Origin: Variovorax paradoxus
GTDB lineage: Bacteria; Pseudomonadota; Gammaproteobacteria; Burkholderiales; Burkholderiaceae_C
NCBI RefSeq assembly: GCF_030815855.1
Contig: NZ_JAUSXG010000001.1
Coordinates: 1,240,001 to 1,304,000 of the forward strand
Direction of reading: 5' to 3'
Length of the DNA: 64,000 nt
The notes beneath the pieces are model-generated. The model was not told where the DNA came from, ran no database searches, and saw only the letters and a list, made by a program, of their open reading frames with translations. Positions within the stretch are counted from its first letter, which is position 1; each line of letters starts with the position of its first letter. A program made the position numbers and the translations under genes. Below, one piece after another: positions 49,701 to 62,910 of this stretch.

Positions 49701-50708
49701 TTGAGCGAGCTGCACAAATTCCTGTTCGATGGCCTGCCGGTGCGCGGCGTGATCGTGCGCCTGACAGATGCGTGGCAGGAAATCCTGGCGCGGCGCGCCT
49801 CCAACACCACCACCGGCGCCTATCCGCCGCCCGTGGCCGAGCTGCTCGGCGAGATGACCGCCGCGGCCACGCTGATGCAGGCCAACATCAAGTTCAACGG
49901 TTCGCTGATTCTGCAGATCTTCGGCGACGGTCCGGTCAAGGTGGCCGTGGCCGAGGCCAAGCCCGACCTGAGCCTGCGCGCCACCGCCAAGGTGATCGGC
50001 GACCTGCCGGCCGATGCGCGCCTGCCCGACATGGTCAACGAGAACAACAAGGGCCGCTGCGCGATCACGCTCGACCCCAAGGACAAGCTGCCGGGCACGA
50101 CGCCGTACCAGGGCGTGGTGCCGCTCTTCGACGACGACGGCGAGAAGCTCGGCAAGCTCAGCGACGTGCTGCAGCACTACATGCTGCAGAGCGAGCAGCT
50201 CGACACCACGCTGGTGCTCGCGGCCGACGACAAGGTGGCGGCGGGCCTCTTGATCCAGCGCCTGCCGATCAAGGGCGAGGGCAACCTCGAAGGCGCGTCG
50301 GGTACTTCGGACAAGGACCACGACCAGGCCAACGAAGACCAGATCGGCCGCAACGAGGACTACAACCGCATCTCGATTCTGGCGTCGACCCTGACGCGCG
50401 ACGAGCTCCTGACGCTCGACGTCGAAACCATTCTTCGCCGCCTGTTCTGGGAAGAAAAATTGCTGCGCTTCGAGCCGCAGGCTGGCCTGCTGGGTCCGCA
50501 TTTCGCATGCACCTGCGGCCGAGATCGGGTGGCGCAGATGATCCGCGGCCTCGGCGTGGAAGAGGCCGAGGAAATCCTCGCCGAGCGCGGCGACATCGAG
50601 GTGGGCTGCGACTTCTGCGGCAAGCAGTACCGCTTCGATGCCGTCGACACGGCCCAGATCTTCACGCCGCCGGGCGACCAGGTTCCCGCCAGCCCCGTTG
50701 TGCAGTAG
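49701..50708 (+). CDS. hslO: Redox-regulated chaperone Hsp33
   Basis: Hsp33 is a cytosolic holdase switched on by oxidation and unfolding. The zinc redox switch is CTC (Cys270/Cys272) and CDFC (about residues 303-306) near the C-terminus. The N-terminal domain begins SELHKFLFDGLPVRGVIVRL, matching the family. An extra acidic insertion, around SDKDHDQANEDQIGRNEDYN, makes the protein longer (335 aa) than E. coli Hsp33. The TTG at 49701 is chosen as start because it gives the family N-terminus after an AGAAAGAAGAA purine stretch. The ATG further upstream would lie inside the carbonic anhydrase gene. Confidence 0.91.
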   Translation: MSELHKFLFDGLPVRGVIVRLTDAWQEILARRASNTTTGAYPPPVAELLGEMTAAATLMQANIKFNGSLILQIFGDGPVKVAVAEAKPDLSLRATAKVIGDLPADARLPDMVNENNKGRCAITLDPKDKLPGTTPYQGVVPLFDDDGEKLGKLSDVLQHYMLQSEQLDTTLVLAADDKVAAGLLIQRLPIKGEGNLEGASGTSDKDHDQANEDQIGRNEDYNRISILASTLTRDELLTLDVETILRRLFWEEKLLRFEPQAGLLGPHFACTCGRDRVAQMIRGLGVEEAEEILAERGDIEVGCDFCGKQYRFDAVDTAQIFTPPGDQVPASPVVQ

Positions 50709-50786
50709 TGCGCCTGGGCCTCGCGCATTCGGAGCGGATCGTTGCTCCAATCACGTGCGAGCCCCCCGGCTGGGCAGCGCACTCGC

Positions 50787-51764
50787 TCAGCGCGGCGCCT
50801 TGTCGTCGAAGTCGCCGAATGCGATGTCGGGCGCGCTCGTGTTGTGGCGCGAAGGCAGGCTGCGCCCGAAGCGCAATTGCGTGCCGCTCAGCGTTTTCAC
50901 GTCGGGCAGGGGCAGCACCTGCTCCGTGGCGCCGGGCGCTTCCTCCCAACGGATTTCGCTCACGTCGGCGTTGTCGGGCGCGACATACATCGAGCGCAGC
51001 ACCGCGAAGGGCCGCGCATCCGTGGTCCGCGACGAGAGCCGCACGTCGAGCGCGGTGCGCGCACGGCTGATCTCGGACACCCTGGCCACGGCGCTGCCGC
51101 CCCTGGCGAAGCGCAGGTGAATGGCGAGCGGCTTCGGCACGATGCGGATCGCCGCAATGTCGACCACCGGCCGGCTGCCCTGTTCGACCGGGCCGAGCAG
51201 GAACGAAGAGCCGTAGACCCCGTCGCCGAAGCGCGCCTCCGGCAGTGGCTTGATGCGCCAGTAGCCGTCGGCCGGATAGAGCACCAGCGCCTCGAGCACC
51301 TTGCCTTCTTCCTTGCGGAAGATCTGCAGCAGGTGAAAGCCGCGGTCCGTGCGCGCGCCCACGCGCACCGGCACCTGCTGCGGCCGCCAGAAGCTGGGCA
51401 GCGTCATGCCGACGATGCGCCACTGGGCGTCGTCGAGCAGTACCACGCGGCGCGGCTTGAACTTGTGCGCAGGATCGGTGGGGTGGGCGCCGCCGTCGAA
51501 ATTGCAGCCCGAGAAGTCGGGCGCGGTGGTGTCGTTGCCGATGCTCTCGAGATAGGACGGCTGCAGCGCCTCGATGCGCATGCGCCGGATGCCCTCTCCG
51601 CGCAGCACCAGCGAGACGTTGTCTTCTTCGGCGCAGGCGGTGGTGGTGGTGGCGTTTTCCACCGTGGCTGCGACTGGCGCCGCTGTCGCGGTGCCGGCTG
51701 CGAGCAGGGCCGGGCCGAGGAGACAAAAAAGACAAGCAAGGCGAGAGAAACGAAGCGGAAACAT
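50787..51764 (-). CDS. Hypothetical secreted protein
   Basis: A 325-residue protein I do not recognise. A signal peptide covers residues 1-28 (LACLFCLLGPALLAAGTATA, then AAP). The mature protein is beta-rich with no obvious repeats or catalytic motif. Two cysteines remain (in TTTACAEED and FSGCNFDGG) and could form a disulfide. Segments such as FWRPQQVPVRVGARTDRGFH and GVYGSSFLLGPVEQGSRPVV suggest a beta-sandwich or lipoprotein-like fold. The ATG at 51764 is chosen because the longer frame would overlap the kinase gene. It is the last gene of the eno-ftsB-pnuC string, 19 nt after the kinase. Confidence 0.65.
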   Translation of the reverse strand: MFPLRFSRLACLFCLLGPALLAAGTATAAPVAATVENATTTTACAEEDNVSLVLRGEGIRRMRIEALQPSYLESIGNDTTAPDFSGCNFDGGAHPTDPAHKFKPRRVVLLDDAQWRIVGMTLPSFWRPQQVPVRVGARTDRGFHLLQIFRKEEGKVLEALVLYPADGYWRIKPLPEARFGDGVYGSSFLLGPVEQGSRPVVDIAAIRIVPKPLAIHLRFARGGSAVARVSEISRARTALDVRLSSRTTDARPFAVLRSMYVAPDNADVSEIRWEEAPGATEQVLPLPDVKTLSGTQLRFGRSLPSRHNTSAPDIAFGDFDDKAPR

Positions 51765-51783
51765 CAGATCTCCGAACGGGGTT

Positions 51784-52461
51784 TTACGGGTTGTCGCGGC
51801 GAACGAGCAGGTCGCTGAACAGACGATGTTCGCATTCCGGGTCGGAGCATTTCTCGCAAGGCCATGACCAGGAGGTGGGTTTCGAATCGGCGCGCCCCCG
51901 TGCCCGGGTGCGGCCTTCGTTGCCGGCAATGGAATTGATGGCGTTCCAGGCATTGGAGAGCCTTTCGCCGTCGGCGCCATGTACCACCGCGAATGAAAGC
52001 CCGGCGCCCGAAAGCGCCGCGCGCACCAAAGCGTCGCTCGGCTCGCGCGCGTGGTCGCCGTCGCGCAAGGCGTCGGCGACCCAGGGAATGTCGAGCGCGG
52101 TGAGCAGCGTGATGGCGTAGCGCCGTTGCGCGGCGAGCGCGTCGGCATAGAGCGAGGCATCGCCGAACAATTGCTCGCTGTAGACCGCGGTCATGAGCGC
52201 CGTGGTGTCGGCCACCACCACACCCGACGCCGCTGCGGCATCGATGCGGCGCGTCTGCTCGTCGGCGATGGCGCGTTGCTCGTCAGGACGGGGCGTGCGG
52301 CCCTCGCGATTGCACCACTCGCGCAGATACTCACCCACCAGCGTGGCCGCAATGCCGCGCTCCTGCAGGCGCTGCACGAGCGCGCGGGCGAGTTCGGTCT
52401 TGCCCGTGCTCTCGGCGCCGAGCAGTGCAATGACGCATCCGGCCGGCAGCATGGGCGTCAT
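51784..52461 (-). CDS. NadR-like ATP-binding protein, probable nicotinamide riboside kinase
   Basis: A 225-residue P-loop kinase resembling the ribosylnicotinamide kinase domain of NadR. Walker A is GAESTGKT (residues 15-22), followed by VGEYLREWCN, a GVVVADTTALMTAVYSE Walker B-like strand and a RYAITLLTALDIPWVADALR lid region. It lacks the HTH and NMN-adenylyltransferase domains of enteric NadR. The C-terminus carries CEKCSDPECEH (Cys202, Cys205, Cys210, His212), a likely zinc knuckle that I do not know from other NR kinases. The ATG overlaps the pnuC stop (ATGA). Together they would import and trap nicotinamide riboside for NAD synthesis. Confidence 0.82.
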   Translation of the reverse strand: MTPMLPAGCVIALLGAESTGKTELARALVQRLQERGIAATLVGEYLREWCNREGRTPRPDEQRAIADEQTRRIDAAAASGVVVADTTALMTAVYSEQLFGDASLYADALAAQRRYAITLLTALDIPWVADALRDGDHAREPSDALVRAALSGAGLSFAVVHGADGERLSNAWNAINSIAGNEGRTRARGRADSKPTSWSWPCEKCSDPECEHRLFSDLLVRRDNP

Positions 52462-53081
52462 GCGCGCGCGGCCTCGCCGTGCATGCGCGAGCGCCATGCC
52501 AGAAAGCCCGCCACGCTGAGCACCGCGAACACCGCGTAGAGCCCGACCGTGAGCCACAGGCCCTTGTGAATGAACAGGCCCACGCTCACGATGTTCACCG
52601 CCAGCCACACCAGCCAGTTCTCGATGAACTTGCGCCCGAGCAAAAATTGGCCAACCAAGCTGAGCCCGGTGGAGAAGCCGTCCCACCAGGGCACGTCGGT
52701 GTCGGTGAAACGCTGCAGGAAGAGGGCGACCGCGGGCCATGCCAACGCGCAGGCCACGAGCGCAAGCGCAATGCCGCGCGGCGAAAGCCGGTCGACCCGC
52801 AATACGCTGCCATCGGCGCGGTGGCCGCGCAGCCACTGGAACCAGCCCCAGAACGCAACCACCGCGAAGAACACCTGGAGCGAGGCGTCGCCATAGATGC
52901 GGGCCTGCGCGAACACCGCCACGTAGAGCAGCGAGCTGACGATCGCGAGCGGCCAGCCCCAATGAATCTCGCGCATGTTGCAGCCGACCATGGCCAGCGC
53001 CAGCACGGCCGCCACGAGCTCGAGCCAGCTGACCGGTGAGCCCCAGAGCGCGAAGGCGGGGGCCGAGAAGAACTCGGGCAT
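52458..53081 (-). CDS. pnuC: Nicotinamide riboside transporter PnuC
   Basis: PnuC imports nicotinamide riboside by facilitated diffusion, driven by its phosphorylation inside. The 207-residue protein has about seven membrane segments, with the family motifs WLELVAAVLALAMVGCNMRE, WGWPLAIVSSLLYVAVFAQA, VFFAVVAFWGWFQWLRG and ENWLVWLAVNIVSVGLF. It is coupled to the NadR-like kinase by an ATGA overlap and follows ftsB after 25 nt. I see no NAD-sensing riboswitch in the very short upstream gap, so it probably relies on the eno-ftsB transcript. Confidence 0.9.
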   Translation of the reverse strand: MPEFFSAPAFALWGSPVSWLELVAAVLALAMVGCNMREIHWGWPLAIVSSLLYVAVFAQARIYGDASLQVFFAVVAFWGWFQWLRGHRADGSVLRVDRLSPRGIALALVACALAWPAVALFLQRFTDTDVPWWDGFSTGLSLVGQFLLGRKFIENWLVWLAVNIVSVGLFIHKGLWLTVGLYAVFAVLSVAGFLAWRSRMHGEAARA

Positions 53082-53106
53082 CAACGGTGAGGTCTTGGGT
53101 GCGTGT

Positions 53107-53385
53107 TCAGTGGGTCACTTGAACGAACACTTCGTTGGGCTTGACCATGCCCAATTCCTGCCGCGCACGCTCCTCGACCATCTCGAGGCCGACCTTGAGA
53201 TCGTTGACCTCGGAAGCCAGCCTGTCGTTGGTCACCGCAGCCTTGGCGTTGGCTTCCTTCTGCGCTGCCAGCCTGGCCTGCAGCTGAGAGACGTCGAGCA
53301 CGCTGCCGCGCCCGTTCCACAGCTGCCACTGCAGGATGGCCAGCAGCAGCAACAGCACGATGGGTGGAACGAGGCGCGAGCGCAT
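53107..53385 (-). CDS. ftsB: Cell division protein FtsB
   Basis: FtsB is a small bitopic divisome protein that joins FtsL and FtsQ and helps activate septal wall synthesis. The 92-residue protein has a short cytoplasmic N-terminus, one membrane helix (about 7-22), a coiled coil (about 32-70, with the repeated Leu/Ala/Val heptads) and the conserved end RARQELGMVKPNEVF. Its position just downstream of eno (18 nt) is the classical eno-ftsB arrangement. Confidence 0.93.
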   Translation of the reverse strand: MRSRLVPPIVLLLLLAILQWQLWNGRGSVLDVSQLQARLAAQKEANAKAAVTNDRLASEVNDLKVGLEMVEERARQELGMVKPNEVFVQVTH

Positions 53386-53403
53386 GCCGCCGGCTTCCGG
53401 GCG

Positions 53404-54687
<1,284 letters not shown>

Positions 54688-54717
54688 TTATTGCCTTTCG
54701 TTTTTTTGAACTGAATC

Positions 54718-55023
54718 TCAGACCGGGGCGGCAACGCCCTCGACCAGAACCATGTTGAAGAACTCGGTCGCGCCGGCACGTTTGGCGCGCGCGGCGCGGT
54801 ACAACTCGTCGTCGTAGAAGGCCTTGGCTTTCTCATAGCTGGGGAACCGCAGCATGGCCACGCGCGCGGGCTGCCAATTGCCTTCCATGGTCTCGAACCG
54901 GCCGCCGCGCACCAGGTACTCGCCGCCCGCGGCCTTCACCGCGGCGGGCGCGGCTGCCATGTACTGCTTGTACTGTTCGGGGTCGGTGATCTTCATGTCG
55001 ACGATGATGTAGGCGGGGGCCAC
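54718..55023 (-). CDS. DUF1330 family protein
   Basis: A 101-residue protein of the DUF1330 family (ferredoxin-like dimeric alpha-beta barrel), function unknown. It begins VAPAYIIVDMKITDPEQYKQ and continues with GGEYLVRGGRFETMEG and the LRFPSYEKAKAFYDDELYRA segment typical of the family. I chose the GTG at 55023 over the internal ATG because the N-terminal beta strand is part of the fold and TTGGAG lies 6 nt before it. It is inserted between kdsA and eno, which are neighbours in many relatives. Confidence 0.85.
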   Translation of the reverse strand: MAPAYIIVDMKITDPEQYKQYMAAAPAAVKAAGGEYLVRGGRFETMEGNWQPARVAMLRFPSYEKAKAFYDDELYRAARAKRAGATEFFNMVLVEGVAAPV

Positions 55024-55052
55024 GGTGTTCTCCAATAGTCTTGTTGTGGGGC

Positions 55053-58969
<3,917 letters not shown>

Positions 58970-58970
<1 letters not shown>

Positions 58971-59419
58971 TGAATCCCCAATGGAACACGCCGCCGAACG
59001 GCGATTTCGCCAGCTATGTGGAACGGCTGTCGGCCCAGGCCGCATTGCCCAAGCGGGCCGCGCATGAAGGCGACCACGGGCTCGACGTGGGCATCACGCC
59101 CGCGCCGGGCGCGCAGGGCGCCGCGGCGGCGGCAGCACAGCGGCGCGAATCCTCGAACGGCGATACCTCGGCGCCGACCGGTGGGGCGTTCACGCCCGCG
59201 GCGCTCAAGGTCATGGGCGCCGTGGGGGCGCTGGTGCTCCTGGTGCTGTGGTCGGCCGGCGTATCGCTTGTCGTGCTGGTCGCACTGGCGGGGGCTGCGT
59301 TCTGGCTCGTCAGCAAGTTCAAGGGCCTGAAGCTCACGCCCGGTATCGCCAAGTGGCAGCAGCTGCTCGAGGAAGCCGCCCGCAAGCAAAGAGAACAGCA
59401 ACAAAAGCAAGGCAAGTAG
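58970..59419 (+). CDS. Hypothetical membrane protein between coaBC and dut
   Basis: A 149-residue protein I do not recognise. Residues 1-75 are polar, Ala/Pro-rich and likely cytoplasmic. Two adjacent hydrophobic segments follow (about 78-115, [20 protein letters not shown] and [18 protein letters not shown]). The C-terminus is a short Lys/Gln-rich tail with a predicted helix ([16 protein letters not shown]). Its ATG overlaps the coaBC stop (TGATG) and it ends 2 nt before dut, so it is tightly embedded in an essential operon. Confidence 0.65.
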
Positions 59420-59421
59420 AA

Positions 59422-59868
59422 GTGAAAGTAGACGTTCGTATCCTCGATCCCCGCATGGTGGATCAATTGCCCGCCTATGCCACCCCCGGCAGCGCAGGCC
59501 TCGATCTCAGGGCCTGCCTCGACGAGCCCATCACGCTGGAGCCCAATGCTTGGCAACTCGTGGGCACGGGCATCGCCATCCACCTCGCGGACCCCGGCTA
59601 CGCCGCTTTGATCCTTCCGCGCTCGGGCCTCGGCCACAAGCACGGGATCGTGCTCGGAAACCTCGTAGGGCTGATCGACAGTGACTACCAGGGCGAACTC
59701 AAGATCAGCGCCTGGAACCGCAGCGACACGCCGTTCGTGCTCCAGCCGATGGAGCGGCTTGCGCAACTCGTGATCGTGCCTGTGGTGCAGGCGCAGTTTC
59801 GGGTGGTCACAGAATTTGCGGCTTCGCAACGCGGTGAAGGCGGCTACGGCTCCACCGGCAAACACTGA
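59422..59868 (+). CDS. dut: dUTP diphosphatase
   Basis: Dut hydrolyses dUTP to dUMP, keeping uracil out of DNA and feeding dTMP synthesis. The 148-residue trimeric enzyme shows all five motifs: [42 protein letters not shown] and the C-terminal [10 protein letters not shown]. The start is the GTG at 59422, giving the N-terminus [12 protein letters not shown]; it lies 2 nt after the preceding stop, with AAGG about 12 nt upstream. The coaBC-dut order is conserved in proteobacteria. Confidence 0.95.
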   Translation: MKVDVRILDPRMVDQLPAYATPGSAGLDLRACLDEPITLEPNAWQLVGTGIAIHLADPGYAALILPRSGLGHKHGIVLGNLVGLIDSDYQGELKISAWNRSDTPFVLQPMERLAQLVIVPVVQAQFRVVTEFAASQRGEGGYGSTGKH

Positions 59869-60008
59869 CCACCTGCTCTGGCCGGCTCGCGCTCGGGTTT
59901 CGTATCGATTCCGTAAAGATCGGAACCGACCAATTCGCGGCCTGCTCCTACGTGTCGGTGTGTGTCATGCGTCATCCCCCTTGTGGGAAGGGCGTTAGAT
60001 ACAGGCTT

Positions 60009-60026
60009 GGTGCGCTCTGACGCACC
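60009..60026 (+). promoter_or_regulatory. Leader hairpin before glycine-zipper gene
   Basis: GGTGCG-CTCTGA-CGCACC forms a 6-bp stem ending about 10 nt before the GAGGAG ribosome binding site at 60037. The 181-bp region from dut to the start codon otherwise shows no recognisable element. Confidence 0.25.
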
Positions 60027-60049
60027 GACTATTTCGAGGAGCCTTCAAT

Positions 60050-60550
60050 ATGAAAATTTCAATGCGCTTCATTTCCATCGGCGCTTCCGTGCTGGCACTT
60101 GCCACGCTCACGGCCTGCGTCGCCCCCGCGCCGGTCTATCACACCACGCGCTACCCCTACCAAGCGCCGCCGCAGGCCGTTCCATACCAGGAAGCGGCGT
60201 ATGTCGAGTATGGCCATGTGGCCAACATCGAAGTGCTGCGCAGCGAAACCAGGGGCAGCGGCACCACCGGCGGCGGCGCCGTGGCGGGTGGTGTCGTCGG
60301 CGGCGTGGTGGGCAATCAGTTCGGTCACGGCAGTGGCCGTGCCGCGGCGACCGCACTGGGCATCGTGGGCGGCGCGCTTCTGGGCAACACCATCGAAGCC
60401 CAGAACAACGGCCCGCGGGCCTACGAAAGCTACCGCATCTCGGTGCAAACCGACCGCGGCGGCTACCGTGCCTTCGATGTGCAGCACCCCGGCGACCTGC
60501 GCATCGGCGACCGCGTGCGCATCGACAACGGCCAGATCTCGCGCATGTAG
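60050..60550 (+). CDS. Glycine-zipper 2TM lipoprotein (SlyB-like)
   Basis: A 166-residue outer membrane lipoprotein. The lipobox is LTAC (Cys23). A Tyr/Pro/Gln-rich spacer (about 28-50) precedes the conserved HVANIEVLRSETRG-type stretch. The glycine-zipper pair follows (about 70-115, GGGAVAGGVVGGVVGNQFG and GIVGGALLGNTIE). A beta-rich C-terminal domain ends RIGDRVRIDNGQISRM. This is the Rick_17kDa/SlyB type of envelope-stress lipoprotein. A GAGGAG Shine-Dalgarno precedes the ATG. It is distinct from the shorter glycine-zipper lipoprotein at 37574-37870. Confidence 0.86.
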   Translation: MKISMRFISIGASVLALATLTACVAPAPVYHTTRYPYQAPPQAVPYQEAAYVEYGHVANIEVLRSETRGSGTTGGGAVAGGVVGGVVGNQFGHGSGRAAATALGIVGGALLGNTIEAQNNGPRAYESYRISVQTDRGGYRAFDVQHPGDLRIGDRVRIDNGQISRM

Positions 60551-60583
60551 GTCTTTCAAACGGTCTTCGCGAGAGCCGCAAAA

Positions 60584-60605
60584 AAAGCCGGGCATGCCCG
60601 GCTTT
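60584..60605. terminator. Bidirectional terminator between lipoprotein and slyD
   Basis: AAAGCCGGGC-AT-GCCCGGCTTT is fully self-complementary. The plus strand ends in TTT, and the minus strand runs into a T7 tract (A-run at 60580-60586). It serves both converging genes, most strongly slyD. Confidence 0.88.
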
Positions 60606-60637
60606 CTGCTGTTCGCGGCGGCTCGCTCGCCGGCCCG

Positions 60638-61162
60638 TCAGTGCAGCAAATCGTTGCCCGGCGCGGTCGGCGGCACCTTGAAAAAGGCCGTGCCCGCCGT
60701 TCCGCTGCCGACTTCTTCCTCGGTGGCCTCACGCACCGAGCGAACCGTGATGTCGAGCCGAACCGCAATGCCTGCGAGCGGATGGTTGCCGTCGAGCACC
60801 AGGTGGTCGGGGTAGATTTCGGCCACGGTGTAGATCACGTCCTTGGGCATGGCCTCGCTCACGCCCGGGGGCAGTGCGGCGCCGTCGAAGGTCATGCCTT
60901 CTTCGGTGCCCTCGGGAAACAGCGAGCGCGGCTCCAGAAAGAGCAACTGGTCGTTGAAGTCGCCGAAGCCTTGCTCGGGTTCGAGCTGCAATTGCACCCG
61001 GGCGCCGGGCTCATGGCCCTGCAGGGCGGCTTCGATCACGTCGAAGAGGTCGTCGCCCCCCACCATGAATTCCACGGGCTCGTCGAGCACGTCCAGCACT
61101 TCGCCCAAAGTGTCTTTCATCGTCCAGGTCAGGCCGACCACGCATTGTTCAGAGATTTCCAT
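60638..61162 (-). CDS. FKBP-type peptidyl-prolyl isomerase, SlyD-like
   Basis: A 174-residue FKBP-type prolyl isomerase with the SlyD layout: an N-terminal FKBP part (VGLTWTMKDTLGEVLDVLDE), the inserted IF chaperone domain (about 68-130, from EPEQGFGDFND through VIYTVAEIYPDHLVL), and the closing LDGNHPLAGIAVRLDITVRSV. The metal-binding His/Cys-rich tail of E. coli SlyD is absent, so nickel handling is unlikely. The GGGAG 10 nt before the ATG lies inside the divergent roxA start region; the two start codons are 14 nt apart. Confidence 0.87.
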   Translation of the reverse strand: MEISEQCVVGLTWTMKDTLGEVLDVLDEPVEFMVGGDDLFDVIEAALQGHEPGARVQLQLEPEQGFGDFNDQLLFLEPRSLFPEGTEEGMTFDGAALPPGVSEAMPKDVIYTVAEIYPDHLVLDGNHPLAGIAVRLDITVRSVREATEEEVGSGTAGTAFFKVPPTAPGNDLLH

Positions 61163-61164
61163 TG

Positions 61165-61170
61165 CAGAAT
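61165..61170 (+). promoter_or_regulatory. -10-like CAGAAT before roxA
   Basis: CAGAAT ends 6 nt before the chosen ATG at 61177, the same placement as in other genes of this window. It overlaps the divergent slyD leader. Match to consensus is 4 of 6. Confidence 0.3.
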
Positions 61171-61176
61171 TCTCCC

Positions 61177-62319
61177 ATGGAGATCACACAACCGCTGCCG
61201 TTGCTCGGCGGCCTGAGCGCCGCGCAGTTCATGCGGCGGTATTGGCAGAAAAAGCCGTTGCTGGTGCGCCAGGCCATACCCGCCATGGTGCCACCGATCG
61301 AGCGCAGCGCGCTCTTTGCCCTGGCCGAGCGCGAGGAGGTGGAATCGCGCCTGATCCGCCACGGCAACACCGGCTGGACGCTCAGGCACGGGCCTCTCGC
61401 GCGCCGTGCGTTGCCGCCGCTGAAGCAGCCCGAATGGACCTTGCTGGTGCAGGGCGTCGATCTGCACCACGACGGCGTGCACGCATTGCTGCAGCAGTTT
61501 CGCTTCTTGCCCGATGCGCGCCTGGACGACCTGATGATCAGCTACGCCAGCGACAAAGGCGGCGTGGGCGCGCATTTCGACAGCTACGACGTGTTCCTGC
61601 TGCAGGCGCAGGGCCGGCGGCGCTGGTCGATCGGCCAGCAGAGCGATTTGCGCCTGCAGCAGGGTGTTCCGCTCAAGATTCTCGAGAACTTCGAGCCCGA
61701 GCAAAGCTTTGTGCTCGAGCCGGGCGACATGCTCTATTTGCCGCCGCGCTATGCGCACGACGGGGTCGCGGTCGGCGACGACTGCATGACCTGTTCCATC
61801 GGCCTGCGTTCGTCGGCGACCGGCGAGCTTGGTGCCGACCTGCTGGCGCGCATGGCGCAGGCCTATTCGGAGGCCCTGGAAGATGCCGGCCCCACCGAAC
61901 TGGCGCGCTACCGCGACCCTTCGCAGCCCGCGGTCAATGCGCCGGCCGCCATGCCCGCCGCGCTGCAGGCCTTCGCGCGCAAGGCCGTCGATGCCGCGCT
62001 GCGCGACCCCGACGCCATCGACCGCGCGCTGGGCGAATCGCTGACCGAGCCGAAGGCGAATGTCTGGTTCGATGAAGGCGGCGAAACGCCGGACGTGTTG
62101 CACCACGTGGTGCTCGACCGCCGCACGCGCATGCTGTACGACGCGCGGCATCTCTACATCAACGGCGAGAGCTTTCGTGCCGGCGGCGCCGATGCCACGC
62201 TGATGCGGCGGCTGGCCGACCAACGCGCGCTCGGGCCGCGCGAACTGGCGCGTGCGAGCGACGGCGCGCGTGCGCTGCTGGCCGAGTGGTGCGAAGCGGG
62301 GTGGCTCCATGCCAAGTGA
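61177..62319 (+). CDS. roxA: Ribosomal protein arginine hydroxylase RoxA-type (JmjC cupin)
   Basis: A JmjC/cupin 2-oxoglutarate oxygenase of the YcfD/RoxA group, which hydroxylates an arginine of ribosomal protein uL16. The 380-residue protein has the iron triad His133/Asp135 (GAHFDSYDVF) and His194 (PPRYAHDGVA). The N-terminal QFMRRYWQKKPLLVRQA is the family entry motif, and the WSIGQQSDL and GDMLYLPP stretches are typical. A C-terminal winged-helix/dimerisation part follows. The ATG MEITQPL is preferred; an in-frame TTG at 61162 is less likely since it coincides with the slyD start region. Confidence 0.9.
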   Translation: MEITQPLPLLGGLSAAQFMRRYWQKKPLLVRQAIPAMVPPIERSALFALAEREEVESRLIRHGNTGWTLRHGPLARRALPPLKQPEWTLLVQGVDLHHDGVHALLQQFRFLPDARLDDLMISYASDKGGVGAHFDSYDVFLLQAQGRRRWSIGQQSDLRLQQGVPLKILENFEPEQSFVLEPGDMLYLPPRYAHDGVAVGDDCMTCSIGLRSSATGELGADLLARMAQAYSEALEDAGPTELARYRDPSQPAVNAPAAMPAALQAFARKAVDAALRDPDAIDRALGESLTEPKANVWFDEGGETPDVLHHVVLDRRTRMLYDARHLYINGESFRAGGADATLMRRLADQRALGPRELARASDGARALLAEWCEAGWLHAK

Positions 62320-62818
62320 GGGTACGGCCGCCGAGCCGGCGTTGCCCGAGGGCCGGTTCGATGGCCGCGAGGCCTTCGGTGGCATCGTGCGGGCTGCACT
62401 CTCGAGCGCGGCGCGGCAAGGCTGGAGAGAGCTGGTTCTGAGCGACCCTGACTTCGCCGACTGGCCCTTGGGCGAACGGGCCAGCATCGAGGCGCTTCAG
62501 GCGTGGTCGGCCACCGGCCGCCGCTTCATCTTGCTGGCGCAGCGCTTCGACGTGGTCGAACGAAGCCACGCGCGCCTTGTTCCGTGGCGGCGCATGTGGG
62601 ACCACATTGTTGAATGCCGCACCGTGCGCGCAGAGGCCGGCAATGGGGTGCCGAGCGCCATCTGGACGCCGGAGTGGTTCGCTCTTCGTACCGACCCCGA
62701 GCGCAGCCGCGGCGTGTGCGGTGTTGACCCGCGTGCGCGGCGCGAATTGCGCGAGGCCATTGATGAGTCATGGCGGGAGGGGCGGCCTGCATTTCCGGCA
62801 TCGACATTGGGCTTGTAA
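62309..62818 (+). CDS. Hypothetical protein overlapping roxA
   Basis: A 169-residue soluble protein I do not recognise. It is rich in Arg, Trp and Ala with alternating helices and strands: GIVRAALSSAARQGWREL, SDPDFADWPLGERASIEALQ, RRFILLAQRFDVVERSHARL and VPWRRMWDHIVECR. No cofactor motif or signal peptide is visible. Its ATG lies 11 bp before the roxA stop, so it is translated in a coupled fashion. It may belong to the same RNA- or ribosome-related function; this is inference only. Composition matches the neighbouring genes. Confidence 0.65.
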   Translation: MPSEGTAAEPALPEGRFDGREAFGGIVRAALSSAARQGWRELVLSDPDFADWPLGERASIEALQAWSATGRRFILLAQRFDVVERSHARLVPWRRMWDHIVECRTVRAEAGNGVPSAIWTPEWFALRTDPERSRGVCGVDPRARRELREAIDESWREGRPAFPASTLGL

Positions 62819-62910
62819 GCCAATGCCGCAAATGAGGGGGCCAGACACAAACGGGCAGTGATGCGGGTCTAGAATTTTTTCGTCCAGACATCTTTGCCAA
62901 AGGAGTTTCC

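Noticed and set aside
51784..52461. Calling the NadR-like gene full nadR.
   Set aside because: Only the kinase P-loop domain is present; no helix-turn-helix or nucleotidyltransferase domain is seen.
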